64,000 bases of DNA from Olivibacter domesticus (lineage in GTDB: Bacteria; Bacteroidota; Bacteroidia; Sphingobacteriales; Sphingobacteriaceae): NCBI RefSeq assembly GCF_900109575.1, contig NZ_FOAF01000001.1, positions 1,087,662 to 1,151,661 of the forward strand. Reading direction: 5' to 3'. The translations under genes and the position numbers were made by a program. Positions within the stretch are counted from its first letter, which is position 1. Every line of letters starts with the position of its first letter. The notes under the pieces were generated by a model that searched no databases, was not told the DNA's origin, and worked only from the letters and a program-made list of their open reading frames with translations. Below, piece by piece: positions 43,666 through 51,445 of this stretch.

Positions 43666-45102
43666 TTACACGCTGGCTATTTTCCATTTTCCTTTAGAAA
43701 ATAGCCAGAGCGTAAATATGCCGACAGAAGTTTCTGAAAAAAAGACGCTCCAGAACACCCCTGTATGCCCCCAATCAAATATAATCGCCAGTAAATACGA
43801 TAAAGGAATCTGTATAAACCAGAAAAACACGAGATTAATCATCGTGGGAGTCTTTGTATCTCCGGCTCCATTGAATGCTTGTACCGATACCATCCACCAG
43901 CCATATACAAAATAAGAATAAGATAGTATCTGTAACCACTCCGCTCCTATCGCAATGACAGTACTATCATTCGTAAAAATACCAATCAGCTCTTTATTAA
44001 AGAAAAAATAAACAATCGAAACAAGCAATAAGAACACCATATTATAACGCCCTATTTTCCAAACAGAAGACTCGGCACGCGCAGGATTTCCGGCGCCCAG
44101 GTTTTGCCCAACCAAGGTAGCCGCGGCATTAGACATTCCCCAGGCAGGCATCATTGTCAACATCATAATGCGCATGGCAATGGTAGAACCGGCAACAGCT
44201 TCGCTGCCTATTTCCGCCAATATCCGCATCAGAAAAATCCAAGAGGTCATTGCTACAATCATTTGCCCTACGCCACCTAGTGAAGTACGCAGAATGTTAT
44301 ATATGATCTTCGCGTCCCATACAATCTGCTTAACACTTGCTTTGATATGTTTACTGCCTTTAAAAAGAACCCATAACTGCATCACAACACCAACACCTCT
44401 GCCTATATTCGTTGCGATAGCCGCTCCTTGAATACCTAATGCAGGAATTGGCCCCCAACCGAATATTAAAATAGGATCTAATAGCATATTAACGCCGTTC
44501 GCAATCCAGAGAATACGCATCGCTATAGCCGCGTCACCGGCCCCTCTAAATACTGCGTTCATAATAAAAATCAACATCACCACTATATTTCCTCCCAACA
44601 TCCACTGTGTGTAGCGGTAACCATATTCAACACTCCATTGATCAGCGCCCATTAATCCGAGTAGGTCCTTTGCGAAGAAAATACCTGAAACAGCAAAAGG
44701 TATAGATATGATGACAGCAATGAAAACAGCTTGAATCGCCGTTACACCTACCTCCTTCTTTCTTTTTTCACCTATACGTCGCGCAATAATCGCTGTAATA
44801 GCAGTAGATAGTCCCATAGCGACAGCATATAACAAAAAGAGATAGGTTTCGGTGAGTCCAACAGTTGCTACAGCAGAAGCACCCAGTTTACCCACAAAAT
44901 AAATATCGACCACCGCAAAGAGAGATTCCATTACTAACTCTAAAATCATAGGTACGGCTAATAGAAAAATCGCCCTTTTTAAATTAATTTGAGTATAGTC
45001 GGCTTCCGTACCTTTGATGGCATTTTTTAATTCCTGCCACATTGTATTCGATGATGAAGCAATTACCTGCTGAGAAACTTTTTCTTTATTTTCGTCTACC
45101 AT
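43666..45102 (-). CDS. MATE-family multidrug/toxin efflux transporter
   Basis: A 478-residue cation-coupled efflux pump with about 12 membrane helices in two homologous halves, typical for the MATE family (AVPMILELVMESLFAVVDIYFVGKLGASAVATVGLTETY; the second half starts GGVGQMIVAMTSWIFLMRILAEIGSEAVAG). It would export drugs or metabolites. The start at 45102 gives a 40-residue cytosolic head before helix 1. The last codons lie inside a 12-bp inverted repeat (see next entry). Confidence 0.92.
   Translation of the reverse strand: MVDENKEKVSQQVIASSSNTMWQELKNAIKGTEADYTQINLKRAIFLLAVPMILELVMESLFAVVDIYFVGKLGASAVATVGLTETYLFLLYAVAMGLSTAITAIIARRIGEKRKKEVGVTAIQAVFIAVIISIPFAVSGIFFAKDLLGLMGADQWSVEYGYRYTQWMLGGNIVVMLIFIMNAVFRGAGDAAIAMRILWIANGVNMLLDPILIFGWGPIPALGIQGAAIATNIGRGVGVVMQLWVLFKGSKHIKASVKQIVWDAKIIYNILRTSLGGVGQMIVAMTSWIFLMRILAEIGSEAVAGSTIAMRIMMLTMMPAWGMSNAAATLVGQNLGAGNPARAESSVWKIGRYNMVFLLLVSIVYFFFNKELIGIFTNDSTVIAIGAEWLQILSYSYFVYGWWMVSVQAFNGAGDTKTPTMINLVFFWFIQIPLSYLLAIIFDWGHTGVFWSVFFSETSVGIFTLWLFSKGKWKIASV
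43673..43708 (-). terminator. Hairpin overlapping the MATE stop region
   Basis: Perfect 12-bp arms CTGGCTATTTTC (43673-43684) and GAAAATAGCCAG (43697-43708) lie within the end of the MATE coding sequence. No T-tract follows on the minus strand, so it may be a Rho-type or RNA-stabilising structure instead of a classic terminator. Confidence 0.4.
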
Positions 45103-45188
45103 GGTTTTTATAAAAAGTGATCGCCCATTCTTTTTAAAATTGTTATTGCTTTGTCTGAAGAGTTCTTCAAATGCACATATGAATTAAA

Positions 45189-45196
45189 CAAAGATA
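45189..45196 (-). promoter_or_regulatory. Candidate -7 promoter element of the MATE gene
   Basis: CAAAGATA reads TATCTTTG on the minus strand, a full TAnnTTTG match about 87 bp upstream of ATG 45102. No clear -33 box. Confidence 0.35.
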
Positions 45197-45363
45197 GTAT
45201 CGATAAGCCTTTATAAAGATAGGGTGTTTTGACAAAATACGGGTTAATTGCGACAGATAATTGATTAAAAATACCGTTCAACATTTTGCATAAAATAGCT
45301 TATATGAATAACAATCTATCCCTTTTTGATGTTAATGAAATGAATGATAGTCGAGCATGATAT

Positions 45364-46392
45364 ATGGATATTTTGGAATGTTCAACGCTTAGGTTCACTT
45401 CCGACCAACAAGCGGGGTATACGAGAATTAAAAAAGGAAAAGGGTATGCCTTTTTAGATAAACATGGAAATGTGGTAGATGATGACAGCATAAAACAACG
45501 CTTACAAGCGCTCGTTGTACCACCTGCATGGAAATCAGTTTGGATAAGTCATTATGCTAACGGACATCTGCAAGCTACAGGATTAGATGAAAAAGGAAGA
45601 AAGCAGTATATCTATCACGCACAATGGAATCAATTGCGACAAGAAAGCAAATTAACCCAGATTCTTGCGTTCGGATACAAATTACCAAAACTCCGAAAAG
45701 CGATCAGCAGCGATTTAAAGAAAAGAAAGCTTGATAAAGCAAAAGTTACGGCAATCGCATTAGACATAATGGAAGAAACGCTTATTCGAGCAGGAAACCA
45801 TCATTATAGAAAAACATACAATAGTTTTGGTTTAACAACCTTGCATAATAAACATGTAAAAATTAACGGACAGCTGATTTTCTTTAAGTTCGTGGGAAAA
45901 AAGGGAAAGGAACACCAAATAAAAGTAAGCGATAAAAGTTTAGCAAAAAGATTAAAATCCGTAATGGAAATACCTGGACAGGAGCTGTTTCAATATTACA
46001 ATGAACGGAAGGAAATATGCACACTAGATTCAGGTGATCTCAATGAATACATTAAACATTATACAGCTGAAGACTTTACTTCAAAAGATTTTCGCACCTG
46101 GTATGGTACCCTATGGGCTTTCAAATATTTAGCAGCACTAGAAGCATTTCAGAGCAAAGCCACGTGCAAGCGTAACATTAACCAATGTTTGGATTTTGTA
46201 GCAAAAAAATTAGGTAACACACGAACCGTATGTAGGCAATATTACGTTTGTACCGATCTTATAAGAGCATATGAAGAAAACAGCTTACAACCCTATTTAA
46301 CCCGGATGAACCGTTCTAGAAGCAAACTAAGTGAAGATCTCAAAGCCGAGAAATTTTTAATGAAATTCCTGGAAAAAATCAAGGTATCCTGA
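45364..46392 (+). CDS. Poxvirus-type DNA topoisomerase IB
   Basis: A 342-residue type IB topoisomerase that relaxes DNA through a 3'-phosphotyrosyl intermediate. The N-domain (TRIKKGKGYAFLDKHGN, then VPPAWKSVWISHYANGHLQATGLDEKGRKQY) and the catalytic domain (EETLIRAGNHHYRKTYNSFGLTTL, KDFRTWYGTLWA) match bacterial members. In the usual catalytic-Tyr motif NTPAVCRKSYIHP, this protein reads NTRTVCRQYYVCT, with Tyr294 aligning to the nucleophile and HP changed to Cys-Thr, a divergent but probably active site. Family members are accessory and often travel with repair genes. Confidence 0.92.
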   Translation: MDILECSTLRFTSDQQAGYTRIKKGKGYAFLDKHGNVVDDDSIKQRLQALVVPPAWKSVWISHYANGHLQATGLDEKGRKQYIYHAQWNQLRQESKLTQILAFGYKLPKLRKAISSDLKKRKLDKAKVTAIALDIMEETLIRAGNHHYRKTYNSFGLTTLHNKHVKINGQLIFFKFVGKKGKEHQIKVSDKSLAKRLKSVMEIPGQELFQYYNERKEICTLDSGDLNEYIKHYTAEDFTSKDFRTWYGTLWAFKYLAALEAFQSKATCKRNINQCLDFVAKKLGNTRTVCRQYYVCTDLIRAYEENSLQPYLTRMNRSRSKLSEDLKAEKFLMKFLEKIKVS

Positions 46393-46473
46393 TAAAACCG
46401 ATTTTTATCGTCCACATTGCATCATTCGGGTACGATTAGAAACCATTTTTCTCTAACAATAAAAAAATTCATC

Positions 46474-46548
46474 ATGAGTAACCCCATTATTCGACATAAA
46501 TATACCTGCGACCCCACCGTATTAGCATATGCTAATAAAATTGTTTGA
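46474..46548 (+). pseudogene. Remnant of a glycoside hydrolase family 43 gene start
   Basis: An ATG frame of 24 codons reads SNPIIRHKYTCDPTVLAY, closely resembling the conserved N-terminus of GH43 arabinosidases/xylosidases (NPIIRHKYTADPxVLVY with the catalytic Asp in the DP). It then runs ANKIV and a TGA, and no GH43 text continues in any frame. The catalytic-Asp position is kept, but the rest of the enzyme is missing. I read it as a decayed gene fragment; function lost. Confidence 0.5.
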
Positions 46549-46600
46549 TTTTCGCAATTACTTGTTTCAATTCCACTAATAGCCGGGGCGATTGTCATTG

Positions 46601-46608
46601 TACTTTTG
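46601..46608 (+). promoter_or_regulatory. Candidate promoter element of the SDR gene
   Basis: TACTTTTG fully matches TAnnTTTG, 33 bp upstream of ATG 46641, with an AT-rich leader of about 26 nt. No TTG at usual -33 spacing. Confidence 0.4.
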
Positions 46609-46640
46609 TTTTATTAAATCATTAAAATTTAAACAGCGAA

Positions 46641-47504
46641 ATGAAAGCAATGAACAATCAAATATGGTATATTACCGGTGCATCTAAAGGACTTGGACTT
46701 GCACTAACCAAAAAGTTATTAAAAGAGGGGCATAAAGTAGCAGCAACATCACGCAATAAACAGGAACTGGCAACAGCAGTGGGTGCAGATGAAAGCATCT
46801 TTTTACCCCTTGCTGTGCATCTTACGGATGAAAACAGTGTGCAACAGAGCATCAGCGAAACCATAGCGCATTTTGGAAGAATTGATGTTGTAGTAAATAA
46901 TGCAGGATACGGCCTGGTTGGCGCATTAGAGGAGTTAACAGATGTAGAAGCAAGAGAAAATTTTGACATCAATGTATTTGGCTCCTTAAACGTTATCAGA
47001 CAATCCTTGCCCTATATGCGTAAACAACAATCCGGGCATATTTTCAACATCGCATCTATTGGTGGTTTCGCAGGGGGTTTTCCCGGATTTGGAATTTATT
47101 GCGCTACGAAATTTGCCGTACACGGTTTTACGGAATCCCTAGCGCATGAAATAAAGGACTTCGGCTTGTCCGCCACCGTTGTCATGCCTGGTTATTTCCG
47201 CACCAATTTTTTAAGTGATACTTCATTAAATGTTCCTAAAAATGAAATAAGTGATTATAAAACGGTAAGAGCAGCACAAAATGCGCATACAAACGATTAT
47301 AATGGCAACCAAGCGGGTGATCCAGATAAAGCGGCTGAAGTACTCATCGAAGTAGCACAGATGGAGCAACCGCCAATACATTTATTTCTCGGGCAAGATG
47401 CTTATGATTTGGCTGAAACCAAAATGAGTATTGTAAAAACAGATATGCATGCGGTAAAGGATTTGGCAACAGCCACTGCTTTATCAACTAAGCTTAACTT
47501 CTAG
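46641..47504 (+). CDS. Short-chain dehydrogenase/reductase
   Basis: A 287-residue classical SDR with the NAD(P) loop TGASKGLG at about 13-20, the NNAGYG stabilising motif, the catalytic Ser in IASIGGFAGG and YCATK (Tyr and Lys of the catalytic triad), then VMPGYFRTNF. Substrate unknown; this group often reduces carbonyls or acts on sugars/steroids. It is a single gene with its own promoter element and terminator. The GH43 remnant lies directly upstream. Confidence 0.93.
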   Translation: MKAMNNQIWYITGASKGLGLALTKKLLKEGHKVAATSRNKQELATAVGADESIFLPLAVHLTDENSVQQSISETIAHFGRIDVVVNNAGYGLVGALEELTDVEARENFDINVFGSLNVIRQSLPYMRKQQSGHIFNIASIGGFAGGFPGFGIYCATKFAVHGFTESLAHEIKDFGLSATVVMPGYFRTNFLSDTSLNVPKNEISDYKTVRAAQNAHTNDYNGNQAGDPDKAAEVLIEVAQMEQPPIHLFLGQDAYDLAETKMSIVKTDMHAVKDLATATALSTKLNF

Positions 47505-47519
47505 CGTTAACAGGCCCTC

Positions 47520-47554
47520 TTTAATGCAAAGGACTTCGAGTTCTTTGCATTAAA
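47520..47554 (+). terminator. Intrinsic terminator after the SDR gene
   Basis: A 16-bp stem (TTTAATGCAAAGGACT at 47520-47535 and the matching arm at 47539-47554, one mismatch) with a TCG loop, followed by an A/T tail with a seven-T run about 15 bp on. It lies 16 bp after the SDR stop. Confidence 0.75.
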
Positions 47555-47664
47555 TTATTAAAAATCTTTTTTTGTCTTATCCAACATATTGCGACCGCAA
47601 ATTGCCTGGAATTTTTTAAGTTTAAATTAGTATAAATAGGTTTCCCAATCTTCAAGTTCAGGGT

Positions 47665-47943
47665 CTACGGTATAACCATCCCCTGCCTGCAAGCGTAACG
47701 TATCCATTGGGCAGCTCTTTTCATTGCATACATATTGTTAAGTACCTTACCCGTTTCATCCATTTGAATATTATTGGTATATATCGCAAATACAGTTTCA
47801 ACTAAGCTGGCCTCATGCTTAAGATCTTCCCGATAGTCAATCCCTTTTAAAATCTCATCTTCAATCACATAAGGTAAAGTGCCATTAGTGTAATAGTAAA
47901 CAAAGTGTCTTAAACAAGATTTAAAATCATTTGATAGTTCCAT
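47665..47943 (-). CDS. Small hypothetical protein
   Basis: A 92-residue soluble, helix-rich protein of unknown function from ATG 47943 (MELSNDFKSCLRHFVYYYTNG), with YREDLKHEASLVETVFAIYTN and a basic end (RAAQWIRYACRQG). An upstream ATG at 48006 would add about 20 hydrophobic residues that look incidental. No domain recognised. It shares a strand with the neighbouring LamG-like gene 73 bp upstream. Confidence 0.6.
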   Translation of the reverse strand: MELSNDFKSCLRHFVYYYTNGTLPYVIEDEILKGIDYREDLKHEASLVETVFAIYTNNIQMDETGKVLNNMYAMKRAAQWIRYACRQGMVIP

Positions 47944-48016
47944 AATAGCATTTATTAAAAAAATCATGCTAACATTAAACGTTAAATCTATCCGCATATT
48001 ACACACAATTTCACAG

Positions 48017-48685
48017 CTATTTAAGTTTTTTTATCTCCAGGTTAGCCCATTCACCGCCGGAGGTAGCGCCCACCCATAATCCTATACGCTTCCCACCCCC
48101 CTTTTTTATGGGTTTAACCTCCAAACTTGGTTTGCTTTCCGCATTCACAAAAACCTGTATATTATTTTCCCCAATCATGATGCGAACATGAAACCAGTCA
48201 TTCGGTTTTGGTGCATCCTTTATTTCATTTTCATATACACCTTTGTAATTCGTTCGCAGGAAGTCCCAGTCATAACCAGGAATAGAGATGTACTGAACCG
48301 AATGGTTTTTTCGATCCGGGTTAAAAAAATTAAATGGCCTGAAATAGACGGCTTCATAATTCGTCTCATCAACGCCGTGAAAGGCTAACCCAACAAAACT
48401 ACCCCCTATTTTATCTTTACCTTTTATGTCAAACTCTACCGTCCCTTCGTCAAAAGATACGTCGTTCAGCCAAGCAAAGCCAGCTCCGCCGCTACTTTCC
48501 CCCATGGCTACCCCCTGGTGCGTGCTATTCACGTGAGAAAGTGTTAATGCTCTATTCTCTCCTTTAAGTTTATGCTCTTTAAAAAGTGTTGGAAGATCTA
48601 GTTTTATGAGCTTTTTTTGTTGAGCCATCACTGGTGTAACCACTATCAAAAGAAATACAATGGTTAGCAATCGATTTGTTTTCAT
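48017..48685 (-). CDS. Secreted LamG/DUF1080-like (concanavalin fold) protein
   Basis: A 222-residue protein with signal peptide MKTNRLLTIVFLLIVVTPVMAQ and a beta-jellyroll domain: EGTVEFDIKGKDKIGGSFVGLAFHG, NYEAVYFRPFNF, DWFHVRIMIGENNIQVFVNAESKPSLEV and KRIGLWVGATSGGEWANLEIKKL. These are the strands of the DUF1080/LamG-like fold found in Bacteroidota secreted carbohydrate-binding or glycosidase-like proteins. ATG 48685 starts the signal peptide; the ATG at 48733 is rejected. Catalytic residues are not obvious, so a binding function is more likely. Confidence 0.8.
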   Translation of the reverse strand: MKTNRLLTIVFLLIVVTPVMAQQKKLIKLDLPTLFKEHKLKGENRALTLSHVNSTHQGVAMGESSGGAGFAWLNDVSFDEGTVEFDIKGKDKIGGSFVGLAFHGVDETNYEAVYFRPFNFFNPDRKNHSVQYISIPGYDWDFLRTNYKGVYENEIKDAPKPNDWFHVRIMIGENNIQVFVNAESKPSLEVKPIKKGGGKRIGLWVGATSGGEWANLEIKKLK

Positions 48686-48848
48686 AAGGCACGATATTTT
48701 TATAATTTTACTAATGTCAGAGCAATTTATCAAATCTTAAAGTTAAGGAGATGCTGGAACTTGTTCATTTTCGTTCAAGTTTATTCAGCACCGTTCTAAT
48801 TGCTTCGTATCGTAACAGGGTATTTAATAAATTTAAAATATAATTTCG

Positions 48849-49274
48849 ATGAACTTCATACATTTAAGATGGGCAGATCTCGACCCAAACTTTCATCTCC
48901 GCCATAGTGTCTATTATGACTTAGCTGCTCAAGAAAGGGTTATGATTTTAAATAGTTATGGTATTAACACACAAACGATGAAAGAACAAAATTTCGGTCC
49001 GGTTCTTTTCAAAGAAGAATGCCAGTTTAAAAGAGAAATACACCTTTCGTCAAAAATTCACATAGAGACAAAGCTCTTGAACATGAAAAAAGATGCTTCG
49101 TTTTGGGTTATCCAGCATGAATTTCTTTCTGAAGAAAACAAATTGCACGCTTTGATTAAAGTAGAAGGAAGTTGGATCGATACACTGCTGAGAAAAATTG
49201 CCAAGCCAGTACCAACAGTTGTTTTTCAAGGATTGGAACGGTTTCCGAAAACAGCTGATTTCGAATATATATAA
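48849..49274 (+). CDS. Hotdog-fold acyl-CoA thioesterase (YbgC/FadM-like)
   Basis: A 141-residue 4HBT-type thioesterase with the conserved motif RWADLDPNFHLRHSVYYDLAAQERV near the start (Asp in the catalytic loop), then FKEECQFKREIHLSSKIHIETKLLNM and WVIQHEFLSEENKLHALIKVEGSWID, the usual hotdog strands. It would hydrolyse acyl-CoA thioesters. It is a single gene facing the amino-acid permease across 147 bp. Confidence 0.88.
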   Translation: MNFIHLRWADLDPNFHLRHSVYYDLAAQERVMILNSYGINTQTMKEQNFGPVLFKEECQFKREIHLSSKIHIETKLLNMKKDASFWVIQHEFLSEENKLHALIKVEGSWIDTLLRKIAKPVPTVVFQGLERFPKTADFEYI

Positions 49275-49367
49275 ACGTTTTTATTATTATTTCTTTAGTG
49301 TTTTAACCGCCAAAACGAACGTTTGCCAAAGAATTTCATCGATCAGCACAAATTCTTGTTCGCCGAA

Positions 49368-49419
49368 GCTATTTCCACCTCTATGAAATCTAACAAGTTG
49401 ATACAGAGGCGGAAATAGC
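49368..49419. terminator. Long hairpin between convergent genes
   Basis: A 15-bp stem with one mismatch, GCTATTTCCACCTCT (49368-49382) and AGAGGCGGAAATAGC (49405-49419), lies between the thioesterase and the permease gene; the second arm ends 3 bp before the permease stop. T's are sparse, so termination strength is uncertain. Confidence 0.55.
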
Positions 49420-49421
49420 GC

Positions 49422-50843
49422 TTATTTCTTTACGATACGGTAACTTACATATAACAAAATTAACCAAATAGGAATCAACTCAACAGGTACTTTCATTCCC
49501 GTAATCCACATAATAATCAATACACCGAATAAAAATATCAAACAGATATAATTCGTTAAAGGAAAACCAAATGCAGAGAACTTAGGCTTTATTCCCTCTT
49601 GTATTTTACTCTTCCGAAAATACAAATGTGTGATGCTAATCATAATCCAGTTAATGATCAGTGAAGAAACAACTAAAGACATGAGAATATTAAGAGCTTC
49701 CTCAGGTATCAATTTATTGATCACGATACAGATGGCGGCAAAAATAGCTGAAACCAAAATGGCCATAATAGGCACATGATTACTGTTTAATTTAGCTAAA
49801 AATTTTGGTGCATTTCCCTGCTTAGCTAGGCCGAAAAGCATTCTGCTATTGCTATAAACACTGCTATTATATACCGAGAGAGCGGCGGTTAAAACAATGA
49901 CATTTAGCACGTTTGCTATTAAACTTGTAAAATAAAAAGTTCTTCCCAGGAGTGTAAATTCAAATCCCTTTAGGGTATCAAATACCGTTACAAAGGGACT
50001 GCTTCCGGGTGTAATTTCCCGCCAAGGCGACAATGAAAACAGAATAACCAGGGCACCAACATAAAAAATAAGTATCCTATAAATAACCTGGTTAGTGGCT
50101 TTTGGTATATTCTTTTCTGGATTTTCGGCTTCAGCTGCCGTAATACCAATCAATTCCAAGCCACCAAATGAAAACATAATGAGCGCCAATGCGGTCAGCA
50201 GGCCCTCAAACTCACCGGTCTCATTTTTAGAAAATAACCCTTTAGGAAAAAAGCCGCCATCGTTCCAAAGATTATGGATGCTAGCTTGACTGCCACCACT
50301 TCCGCTTATTAAAAGATATGCTCCAAAAATAATCATGGCAATTATAGCGATTACTTTAATGATGGAAAACCAAAATTCTGCCTCACCGTAAATTTTAACC
50401 GACGCTAGATTCAATGCGTTTATTACTAAAAAGAAAAATAAACTGGAAGCCCATAAAGGGATCTCCGGCCACCAGAATTGAACGTAAATACCGATAGCAG
50501 TAAGTTCAGACATGCTCACCAGTATATACAAAATCCAATAGTTCCATCCCGAAGCAAATCCGGGAAAAGGGCCCCAGTACTTATATGCAAAATGACTAAA
50601 GCTTCCCGATACCGGTTCCTCCACCACCATTTCGCCTAATTGCCTCATAATAAGAAAAGCAATGAAACCAGCAATAGCATATCCTAACACTACTGCAGGG
50701 CCTGCGAGTACTGCGGCAGGGCCAATCCCCAAAAAAAGCCCGGTACCAATGGCCCCTCCTAATGCAATTAATTGTATATGCCTATTTAATAGTCCTCTTT
50801 TAAGTTCTTTCTGTGATGAACTGACTTTTTCTTGGTTTTCCAA
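49422..50843 (-). CDS. APC-family amino-acid permease (AroP/PheP-like)
   Basis: A 473-residue permease with about 12 membrane segments of the amino-acid transporter (AAT) group. The start motif HIQLIALGGAIGTGLFLGIG holds the conserved substrate-binding loop; EPVSGSFSHFAYKYWGPFPGFASGWNYW and FSFGGLELIGITAAEAENPEKNIPKA are standard. The group includes aromatic amino-acid, D-Ala/Gly and GABA importers; substrate is not resolved. A 14-bp perfect palindrome lies about 100 bp upstream of the start. Confidence 0.9.
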   Translation of the reverse strand: MENQEKVSSSQKELKRGLLNRHIQLIALGGAIGTGLFLGIGPAAVLAGPAVVLGYAIAGFIAFLIMRQLGEMVVEEPVSGSFSHFAYKYWGPFPGFASGWNYWILYILVSMSELTAIGIYVQFWWPEIPLWASSLFFFLVINALNLASVKIYGEAEFWFSIIKVIAIIAMIIFGAYLLISGSGGSQASIHNLWNDGGFFPKGLFSKNETGEFEGLLTALALIMFSFGGLELIGITAAEAENPEKNIPKATNQVIYRILIFYVGALVILFSLSPWREITPGSSPFVTVFDTLKGFEFTLLGRTFYFTSLIANVLNVIVLTAALSVYNSSVYSNSRMLFGLAKQGNAPKFLAKLNSNHVPIMAILVSAIFAAICIVINKLIPEEALNILMSLVVSSLIINWIMISITHLYFRKSKIQEGIKPKFSAFGFPLTNYICLIFLFGVLIIMWITGMKVPVELIPIWLILLYVSYRIVKK

Positions 50844-50867
50844 TGTTTAAACTTTATTTTAGTGGAG

Positions 50868-50875
50868 CAAAGGTA
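50868..50875 (-). promoter_or_regulatory. Candidate -7 promoter element of the permease gene
   Basis: CAAAGGTA reads TACCTTTG on the minus strand, a full TAnnTTTG match 25 bp upstream of ATG 50843, implying a short leader of about 18 nt. Confidence 0.4.
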
Positions 50876-50945
50876 AAAGATATCCTTCTATTTGAAGGTT
50901 CGTTTTTCTAATTAACTCAATTTTTGACCATTTAACCCAAAACCC

Positions 50946-50959
50946 GATTCGATCGAATC
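50946..50959. promoter_or_regulatory. 14-bp perfect palindrome, possible operator
   Basis: GATTCGATCGAATC is perfectly symmetric and lies between two divergent genes, about 100 bp upstream of both starts. A dimeric repressor site is possible; the binding protein is unknown. Confidence 0.4.
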
Positions 50960-51066
50960 ATTTTATATTTCGTTAAACAAACAAAAAGTTCCTATGTTAT
51001 AGAAACTAGATACGTAAAGAACAATTTCTACCAATATAAATTAAATTAATTATCAATAGCAAAATT

Positions 51067-51258
51067 ATGAGAGAAGAATTTTCAAAAGAACAGATTGAAG
51101 AATATGCAGATGGACTCTTAAATACGCATAAAGAAGAAACAAAAAAGGGAAAACCCTTTAGTTTTACCGTAAACATAGGCGATCAGCATTATACGGTATC
51201 TTATGCCAAAAATGACGATGGGTCGTGGAAGTTCCAGGATTTTAAAGAGTTGGAATAG
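51067..51258 (+). CDS. Small hypothetical protein
   Basis: A 63-residue charged soluble protein (EFSKEQIEEYADGLLNTHKEETKKG, then FSFTVNIGDQHYTVSYAKNDDGSWKFQDFKEL), reading as a helix followed by a three-strand beta sheet. No family recognised. It lies between the permease and the membrane-anchored regulator-like gene on the plus strand. Confidence 0.6.
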   Translation: MREEFSKEQIEEYADGLLNTHKEETKKGKPFSFTVNIGDQHYTVSYAKNDDGSWKFQDFKELE

Positions 51259-51327
51259 GCCTTATACGCGATAAACCTACCTCTCTGCTTTTACTACATC
51301 CCCAATCTCATTCCGGGCAATTGGGTG

Positions 51328-51357
51328 TTGTTTATTTGATTTCTTTAAATAAATTTG
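51328..51357 (+). promoter_or_regulatory. Promoter candidate with both boxes
   Basis: TTG at 51328-51330, 19-bp spacer, TAAATTTG at 51350-51357 (full TAnnTTTG). It would give an 80-nt leader before the GTG at 51446. Confidence 0.45.
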
Positions 51358-51445
51358 TTCACGGATTATCGTTAATAGCAATTTATACCCAATCATAACC
51401 AATCAGATTTAGTTTAAATTGATTAAAACACCTAATTATTAGCTC

